Assembly: GCF_001427525.1 (NCBI RefSeq)
Contig: NZ_LMGU01000001.1
Span: forward strand, 1,583,788-1,647,787
Source of the DNA: Microbacterium sp. Root61
GTDB taxonomy: Bacteria; Actinomycetota; Actinomycetes; Actinomycetales; Microbacteriaceae
Direction of reading: 5' to 3'
Length of the DNA stretch: 64,000 bases
Position numbers and translations under genes: made by a program
Notes under the pieces: model-generated
What the model was told of the DNA's origin: nothing
The model's input: the letters and a program-made list of their open reading frames with translations, nothing else
The model's database searches: none
Part shown: positions 59,329 to 64,000 of the stretch, piece after piece
Layout of the letters: each line of letters begins with the position of its first letter
How positions within the stretch are numbered: position 1 is the stretch's first letter

Positions 59329-59954
59329 ACTGCCCCCACATCCACGGCGCCCACCGTCGTGGCGGGTTCCGCATAGTCGACCTCGACCCAGCGGTCGCCG
59401 GATCGCTCGAAGCTCGTCACGCTGGACAGCGCGCACCGGCGCTTGCGCGGATCGTGTTTGGCCGGCTCGCCCGCGACCGCCAGGTGGGTGACCCAGATCG
59501 GCAACTGGTGCGAGACGATCACGACGTCGCCGGACTTGACCCGGGTCCAGGCATCCGTCATCGCGGCGTCCATGCGCGCGATCACCTGCGCGTACGGCTC
59601 ACCCCAGCTCGGCACGGCCGGGCGGGCGAGGTGCCGCCAGTTCAGCGGGTTCATCAGGGCCCGCTTCATGCGGCGCCCCTCGAACACGTTGGTGGGCTCG
59701 ATGACGCGCTCGTCGATGACCGGCTCGATCCCGAACAGATGGGTGAACGGCTCCGCCGATTCCTGCGTGCGCTGCAACGGGGAGCAGATCAGACTCGCCA
59801 CCGGGCGCTGCATGGCGTGCACGTACTCGGCGGCCTGCCGCGCCATCCGTCGGCCGTCGACACTCAACCGGAACTCCGGGAGTCGGCCGTACAGCACGCG
59901 GTCGGGGTTGTGGACTTCCCCATGGCGCACGAGATGAAGGCGATCAGCGGGCAC
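59325..59954 (-). CDS. Histidine phosphatase (phosphoglycerate mutase-like) family protein
   Basis: The 209-residue protein has the RHGE motif (LHLVRHGEVHNPDR, catalytic His10), SPLQRTQESAEPF, and the second catalytic His in VIVSHQLPIW. It could be a phosphatase of a small metabolite; function is unknown. In many actinobacteria a gene of this kind heads the ccdA/resB/ccsB operon. The GTG at 59954 has TAGACT ending 6 nt upstream, so the operon is predicted to start with a leaderless mRNA. Confidence 0.85.
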   Translation of the reverse strand: MPADRLHLVRHGEVHNPDRVLYGRLPEFRLSVDGRRMARQAAEYVHAMQRPVASLICSPLQRTQESAEPFTHLFGIEPVIDERVIEPTNVFEGRRMKRALMNPLNWRHLARPAVPSWGEPYAQVIARMDAAMTDAWTRVKSGDVVIVSHQLPIWVTHLAVAGEPAKHDPRKRRCALSSVTSFERSGDRWVEVDYAEPATTVGAVDVGAV

Positions 59955-59960
59955 CCGCCC

Positions 59961-59966
59961 AGTCTA
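59961..59966 (-). promoter_or_regulatory. -10 box, leaderless start of the cytochrome c maturation operon
   Basis: TAGACT on the minus strand, 6 nt before the GTG at 59954. Confidence 0.6.
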
Positions 59967-59996
59967 CGTGGGCGAGTTCTGTGGGGCGGCTGAGCG

Positions 59997-60695
59997 TCAG
60001 TCCGCCGGTGTCGACACCGGTTCGGCCGGTGCCTCCTCGACCACAGCACGGGTGCGGGACGCGGTGATCAGCGTCCGCGTCCGTACGAACACGAACCACG
60101 CCACCGCGACGACGACCACCACGATCACGACGTTCTGGAGCACGTCGACGTACTGCTCGACCACGTGCCACGACTCGCCCAGCAGGTAGCCGGCGAGCAC
60201 GAACACGGTGTTCCAGATGAGGCTGCCGATGGCGGTGAGCAGCCCGAACCGCCACAGCGGCATGCGCGTGACGCCCGCCGGGATGGAGATGAGGCTGCGG
60301 AAGATCGGGATCATCCGTCCGAAGAAGACGGCCTTGCCGCCGTGCCGCTGGAACCAGCCGACTGTGCGGTCGATGTCTTCGGGATGCAGCAACGGCACCC
60401 GCGCGGCGACGCGGCGGAGCCGGTCGGCGCCCAGCCACGCGCCCAGGCCGTAGAGGAGGAACGCCCCTACGATCGAGCCGACCGTGGTCCACGCCAGCGC
60501 CTCGAAGAGGGTGAACGATCCGCGGCTCGCGGCCAGTCCCGCCATCGGCAGGACGACCTCGCTCGGCAGCGGCGGGAACAGGTTCTCCAGGGCGATCGCA
60601 AGGCCGGCGCCGGCGGGACCGATGACGTCCATCAGCGAGACGGACCAGTCGAGGAGGCTGGAGAGCCAGGAGCCGTCGGAGGTGGAGGCGGTCAT
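59997..60695 (-). CDS. DedA-family membrane protein
   Basis: The 232-residue DedA protein has the family features LENLFPPLPSEVVLPMAGL, GRMIPIFRSLISIPAGVTRMPLWRF and about five or six hydrophobic segments. DedA proteins affect membrane homeostasis and are proposed lipid flippases (undecaprenyl phosphate). The ATG at 60695 follows GAAAGG. It is upstream of the histidine phosphatase operon and divergent from aspS. Confidence 0.88.
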   Translation of the reverse strand: MTASTSDGSWLSSLLDWSVSLMDVIGPAGAGLAIALENLFPPLPSEVVLPMAGLAASRGSFTLFEALAWTTVGSIVGAFLLYGLGAWLGADRLRRVAARVPLLHPEDIDRTVGWFQRHGGKAVFFGRMIPIFRSLISIPAGVTRMPLWRFGLLTAIGSLIWNTVFVLAGYLLGESWHVVEQYVDVLQNVVIVVVVVAVAWFVFVRTRTLITASRTRAVVEEAPAEPVSTPAD

Positions 60696-60869
60696 CGTGG
60701 GCCTTTCGGTGCGCGGTGATCGGGATGCCGCGACTGGGGAACCCGGCGGCCTGTTCCAAGTTACGTGGGCCACATGAACCATTCCTGGGTGCGCGCCCGG
60801 GTCGCACCGACGGCACTCCCCGCCGCCCGGCATGTCTGCGCCTTGGCGTGGCCGCATCCTAGGCCCACG

Positions 60870-60875
60870 TAGACT
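60870..60875 (+). promoter_or_regulatory. -10 box, near-leaderless start of aspS
   Basis: TAGACT, 8 nt before the GTG at 60884. Confidence 0.5.
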
Positions 60876-60883
60876 GGGCTCCC

Positions 60884-62227
60884 GTGAGTGAACGCGTTCT
60901 CGTCAACCAGCTTCAGGCCCTCCCCGCGGGCTCCGTTTCGGTGTCCGGATGGGTGGAGACCGTTCGCGACCAGAAGAAGGTGCAGTTCGTCATCCTTCGC
61001 GATGAGACGGGCGCCGTTCAACTGGTCAACCCGGCCACGCGCGAACTGGGCGAGGACGCGGATGCCGCGGCCGAAGCGGCCCTCGCGCTGACCGAGACGA
61101 TCTCGGCACTGTCGACCGGGACATTCCTGACCGTGACGGGCGAGCTGAAGCACGACGAGCGCGTCAAGCTCGGCGGTGTGGAGATCAAGATCCACGCGCT
61201 GGACATCGCCGCCGCGGCCAACCCCGAGACGCCCATCGCCGCCGACAGCAGCGTCGACAAGCGCATGGACTGGCGCTTCCTCGACCTCCGCCAGCGCCGC
61301 AACAACCTCATCTTCCGCGTGCAGACCACGCTCGAGCACGCGATGCGCACGTACTGGATCGAGCGCGACTACATCGAGATCCACTCCCCCAAGCTGATGT
61401 CGTCGGCGTCGGAGTCCAACGCCGAGCTGTTCGCACTGGAGTACTTCGGCGAGCAGACCGCGTACCTCGCGCAGAGCCCGCAGTTCTTCAAGCAGATGGC
61501 GCAGTCCGCCGGCTTCGGCAAGATCTTCGAGATCGGCGACGTCTACCGCGCCGACCCGTCGTTCACCTCGCGGCACGCCACCGAGTTCACCTCGATCGAC
61601 GCCGAGATCTCCTGGATCGACTCGCACGAGGACGTCGCACGGATGCAGGAGGAGCTGCTGGCCTTCTCCATCGGTGCCGTCGTCGCCAAGCACGGCGCCG
61701 AGATCGAGGAGCTGTTCGGCGTGGTCGTGACCGCGCCCACTGTGCCGTTCCCCCGCATCCCGCTGGCCGAGGCGCGCGAGATCGTCGCCGCCCGCGGCTA
61801 CGTCATCCCCCGCACCGACGGCGACCTCGACCCCGAGGGCGAGCGCCAGATCTCGGCGCACGTCAAGGAGACGTACGGCCACGACTTCGTGTTCATCACG
61901 GACTACCCGCACGAGATCCGCGCTTTCTACCACATGCGCGACGAGGAGACCGGGCTCACCAAGAGCTACGACCTCCTCTACAACGGCGTCGAGATCACGA
62001 CCGGCGCGCAGCGCGAGCACCGCGTCGACATCCTGGTCGAGCAGGCGAAGCAGAAGGGCCTGGACCCGGAGCACCTCGAGTTCTACTTCGACTTCTTCCG
62101 CTACGGCGTCCCGCCGCACGGCGGTTTCGGCATGGGCCTTGCCCGCGTGCTGATGCTGATGCTCGGCGAGTCCTCGATCCGCGAGGTCACGTACTTGTTC
62201 CGCGGCCCCACGCGCCTCGCCCCGTAG
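60884..62227 (+). CDS. aspS: Aspartate-tRNA(Asp/Asn) ligase, short archaeal-type
   Basis: The 447-residue class II aminoacyl-tRNA synthetase has an OB-fold anticodon domain (about 15-100, SGWVETVRDQKKVQFVILRD), motif 2 YRADPSFTSRHATEFTSIDAEI, and motif 3 GGFGMGLARVLMLMLG. It is about 150 residues shorter than the common bacterial AspRS because the GAD insertion is absent, as in the archaeal/eukaryotic type. These are often non-discriminating and charge tRNA-Asn with Asp when GatCAB is present; I cannot check AsnRS presence here. A TAGACT box ends 8 nt before the GTG. Confidence 0.9.
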   Translation: MSERVLVNQLQALPAGSVSVSGWVETVRDQKKVQFVILRDETGAVQLVNPATRELGEDADAAAEAALALTETISALSTGTFLTVTGELKHDERVKLGGVEIKIHALDIAAAANPETPIAADSSVDKRMDWRFLDLRQRRNNLIFRVQTTLEHAMRTYWIERDYIEIHSPKLMSSASESNAELFALEYFGEQTAYLAQSPQFFKQMAQSAGFGKIFEIGDVYRADPSFTSRHATEFTSIDAEISWIDSHEDVARMQEELLAFSIGAVVAKHGAEIEELFGVVVTAPTVPFPRIPLAEAREIVAARGYVIPRTDGDLDPEGERQISAHVKETYGHDFVFITDYPHEIRAFYHMRDEETGLTKSYDLLYNGVEITTGAQREHRVDILVEQAKQKGLDPEHLEFYFDFFRYGVPPHGGFGMGLARVLMLMLGESSIREVTYLFRGPTRLAP

Positions 62228-62230
62228 GCA

Positions 62231-62270
62231 GACGTTTCGTCTCGTCGGCGGTCGCTGAGCGAGCGTCGCG
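62231..62270. repeat. Possible dispersed intergenic element downstream of aspS
   Basis: The sequence GACGTTTCGTCTCG followed by CGGTCGCTGAGCGAGCG resembles intergenic repeat pieces I associate with Microbacteriaceae; a related GTCGTTTCGTCTG occurs at about 45251. Low certainty. Confidence 0.3.
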
Positions 62271-62280
62271 GCCGCCCCTC

Positions 62281-62286
62281 TAGGCT
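62281..62286 (+). promoter_or_regulatory. -10 box, leaderless start of the tyrosine phosphatase gene
   Basis: TAGGCT, 6 nt before the GTG at 62293. Confidence 0.6.
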
Positions 62287-62292
62287 GTGGCC

Positions 62293-63102
62293 GTGACTAT
62301 TTCCACACTCGACGGCACGTTCAACTTCCGCGACCTCGGCGGATTCCCCCTCACCGACGGCGGGACGACCCGCACCGGCGTCTTCTACCGGTCGGACGCC
62401 CTCAGCGGCCTGACCGCCGCGGGTCTGGCCGAGCTGTCGGCGAGCGACATCGGCGAGATCGTCGACTTCCGCACGGCGATGGAACGCGAGATGGCTCCGA
62501 ACCGGCTGCCGACCGATCCGGTGATCACGGTCGTGGAGGCGCCGCTGATGGAGGGCGCCGTCAGCGGCATGGCGCAGGAGGCGGCGCAGTCAGCCGCTCC
62601 AACGGATGATCCGGATGCCGCGGCCGCGGCCACCGTCGCCGCTCTGGCGAATCTGCCCGCGCTCGGCGACCTCTACGTGGCGATGCTCGAGCACGGCGCG
62701 GGCACCTTCGCGGAGGTCGCACGCCTGGTCGCGGCATCCGTCGACGAGCGTCCGACCGCGGTGCTGGTGCACTGCACGGCCGGCAAGGACCGCACGGGCG
62801 TCGCGACCGCCGTCGTGCTGGACGCCGTCGGCGTGGAACGGTCCGCGATCGTCGCGGACTACACCGCGACTGCGGCGCACCTGGCCGGGCCGTGGGCGGA
62901 CCGCATGTTCGCGATGGTCACCTCCATGGGGCTGCCGATCACCCCCGCTCTGGAGACGCTCATCGCCGGGAGCCCGCCCGAGGCCATCGAGCAGGCCCTC
63001 GCCTGGATCGAGGCGACGCACGGCGGCTCCGCGGCGTACCTGCAGTCGGGCGGTCTCACCGACGACGAGCTCGCGGCTCTGCGTCGGCGCCTCACCGCCT
63101 GA
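62293..63102 (+). CDS. Tyrosine-protein phosphatase (DSP/Siw14-like)
   Basis: The 269-residue protein has the P-loop HCTAGKDRTG (Cys161 nucleophile, Arg167), preceded by the FRDLGGFPLTDGGTTR signature of actinobacterial tyrosine/phosphoinositide phosphatases (MptpB-like). It hydrolyses phosphotyrosine or a phosphoinositide; substrate unknown. There is no signal peptide. GTG 62293 has TAGGCT 6 nt upstream. A GTG at 62287 would start one codon pair earlier but would leave no room for the promoter spacing. Confidence 0.88.
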   Translation: MTISTLDGTFNFRDLGGFPLTDGGTTRTGVFYRSDALSGLTAAGLAELSASDIGEIVDFRTAMEREMAPNRLPTDPVITVVEAPLMEGAVSGMAQEAAQSAAPTDDPDAAAAATVAALANLPALGDLYVAMLEHGAGTFAEVARLVAASVDERPTAVLVHCTAGKDRTGVATAVVLDAVGVERSAIVADYTATAAHLAGPWADRMFAMVTSMGLPITPALETLIAGSPPEAIEQALAWIEATHGGSAAYLQSGGLTDDELAALRRRLTA

Positions 63103-63205
63103 CCTCGCCGATTCGATGCTTCCCCCCGCGATCACAGGCCGATAGCGTGTGATCCACGAGCAGGCACCGAATCGTTCGCCGTCTGCGTGACCGAAGGGGG
63201 TCCAC

Positions 63206-63388
63206 ATGGCCGGGAAGTTCGAGTTGTGGGTCGACAAGGGTGGCGACTGGCGCTTCAACCTCAAGGCGAGCAACGGTCAGGTCATCGCGACGAGCCAGGG
63301 GTACTCCTCGAAGGCGAGCGCGATCAACGGCATCGAATCGGTCCAGACCAACGCTCCCGGTGCTCCGATCGAAGAGATCGAGAAGTAG
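63206..63388 (+). CDS. YegP/DUF1508 family small protein
   Basis: This 60-residue protein has one DUF1508 repeat: KFELWVDKGGDWRFNLKASNGQVIATSQGYSSKASAINGIESV. Some members have two repeats. Function is unknown; the family may respond to stress. AAGGGG lies about 7 nt before the ATG. It is convergent with the Dabb gene (3 bp apart). Confidence 0.86.
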   Translation: MAGKFELWVDKGGDWRFNLKASNGQVIATSQGYSSKASAINGIESVQTNAPGAPIEEIEK

Positions 63389-63391
63389 ACC

Positions 63392-63694
63392 CTAGATCGG
63401 GAGATCGATCGCCGCGCGGTCCGATGTGACGCTACGGACGTACTCGACCACCTTCTGGTGCTCGGGGTGGATGACGTAGCGTTCCATCGCAGCGATATCG
63501 GCGAAGTCCGCGACCAGCGCGACGTCCCAGTTCTTGCCGGGGTACGCGATGTTCGGACGCACCTCGATGCTCTCGATCTCCGTCACGATCGGCGCCAGCG
63601 CCATCAGGCGACGGCAGATCTCCTCGGCATGCAGCGCGCGGGTGTCGGCATCGTCGGCGCTCAGACGCCACATCACGATGTGCCGCACGCTCAC
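63392..63694 (-). CDS. Dabb (stress-responsive alpha/beta barrel) domain protein
   Basis: The 100-residue protein has a ferredoxin-like dimeric barrel: VRHIVMWRLSADDADTR, EIESIEVRPNIAYPGKNWDVALVADFADIAAMERYVIHPEHQKVVEYV. Dabb proteins are small dimeric enzymes or stress proteins with no common reaction. The GTG at 63694 overlaps the stop of the glutaredoxin-like gene by 4 nt (GTGA). Confidence 0.86.
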   Translation of the reverse strand: MSVRHIVMWRLSADDADTRALHAEEICRRLMALAPIVTEIESIEVRPNIAYPGKNWDVALVADFADIAAMERYVIHPEHQKVVEYVRSVTSDRAAIDLPI

Positions 63695-63975
63695 GAGCGG
63701 GCCCTCGCAGTGGCATCGGATGCCGCCATCAGGGCGTCGCGCAGCCGGCTTCCGGATACGCGCCAGTGCGCGTGCACGTCGTCGTCGATGAGCACGACCG
63801 GGATCTTCTCCCACCAGAGCTCGTAGAGCGCGGGGTCGTCGAGGATGGACGCCTCGCGCACCTCGATGCCGTCGGCGACGTCGTCGGGCAGTTCGGCGAT
63901 CACGCCGTCCACGATTTCGCGGGCGACCTCGCAGAGGTGGCAGTCCGCCTTGCCGATGAGGGTGAGGGTGGTCAC
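63691..63975 (-). CDS. Glutaredoxin-family protein
   Basis: The 94-residue thioredoxin-fold protein has the CHLC active site (DCHLCEVAREI) and the cis-Pro segment KIPVVLIDD. It resembles the DUF836/glutaredoxin-2-like group. A redox partner is not identified. The GTG at 63975 has TAGGAT ending 6 nt upstream. It is the first gene of an operon with the Dabb gene. Confidence 0.87.
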   Translation of the reverse strand: MTTLTLIGKADCHLCEVAREIVDGVIAELPDDVADGIEVREASILDDPALYELWWEKIPVVLIDDDVHAHWRVSGSRLRDALMAASDATARARS

Positions 63976-63981
63976 GATCTC

Positions 63982-63987
63982 ATCCTA
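63982..63987 (-). promoter_or_regulatory. -10 box, leaderless start of the glutaredoxin-Dabb operon
   Basis: TAGGAT on the minus strand, 6 nt before the GTG at 63975. Confidence 0.6.
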
Positions 63988-64000
63988 AGCGGGGTGTGCG

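Overview
This window is high-GC actinobacterial chromosome. Gene content, dense coding, frequent GTG starts and the N-terminus of a DUF2510 protein at the left edge all suggest the family Microbacteriaceae, most likely Microbacterium (an inference; no rRNA is present to confirm it). I see about 65 protein genes and three tRNA genes (Met/Ile-CAT, Thr-GGT, Tyr-GTA), and no rRNA, CRISPR array, insertion sequence or prophage.

Layout. 0-4 kb: Fe-S assembly pair sufS-sufU, RNase HI, a universal stress protein and a lipoprotein. 4-11 kb: a DUF1254/DUF1214 protein, two inositol-monophosphatase-family genes (one with altered metal-ligand motifs), two tRNAs, an M23 peptidase and a secreted GH5 endoglycosylceramidase-like enzyme. 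11-18 kb: membrane proteins, a CrtI-like oxidoreductase, a cupin, tRNA-Tyr, a PfkB kinase-FBP pair, a bile-acid/sodium symporter-family protein and YajQ. 18-23 kb: a minus-strand group of DUF1269 protein, PLDc_N/SHOCT protein, an unusual P-type ATPase and a small membrane protein. 23-28 kb: a beta-glucoside-type PTS permease, a PNPOx-like protein, a frameshifted aldo/keto reductase and an alpha/beta hydrolase.

29-48 kb is a dispersed menaquinone region: polyprenyl diphosphate synthase, menG, menF, menD, menA, menE, menB and menC. Between them lie ferredoxin-NADP reductase, a PadR/ABC exporter group, a methyltransferase, PPK2, a VOC protein, an LLM oxidoreductase and a second PadR module. 48-54.5 kb holds an AlkD-like protein and a TetR/MMPL/YhgE export cluster in which the MMPL carries a degenerate ABC-like C-terminal domain. 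55-60 kb is a system II cytochrome c maturation operon (histidine phosphatase, TlpA-like lipoprotein, ccdA, resB, ccsB). The right end has DedA, a short archaeal-type AspRS, a tyrosine phosphatase, YegP, a Dabb protein and a glutaredoxin-like protein.

The menaquinone genes and the cytochrome c genes together serve the respiratory chain. A striking regulatory feature is that at least 24 genes have a TANNNT box ending only 6-8 nt before the start codon, which predicts leaderless mRNAs. Translational coupling by ATGA/GTGA overlap is common within operons.
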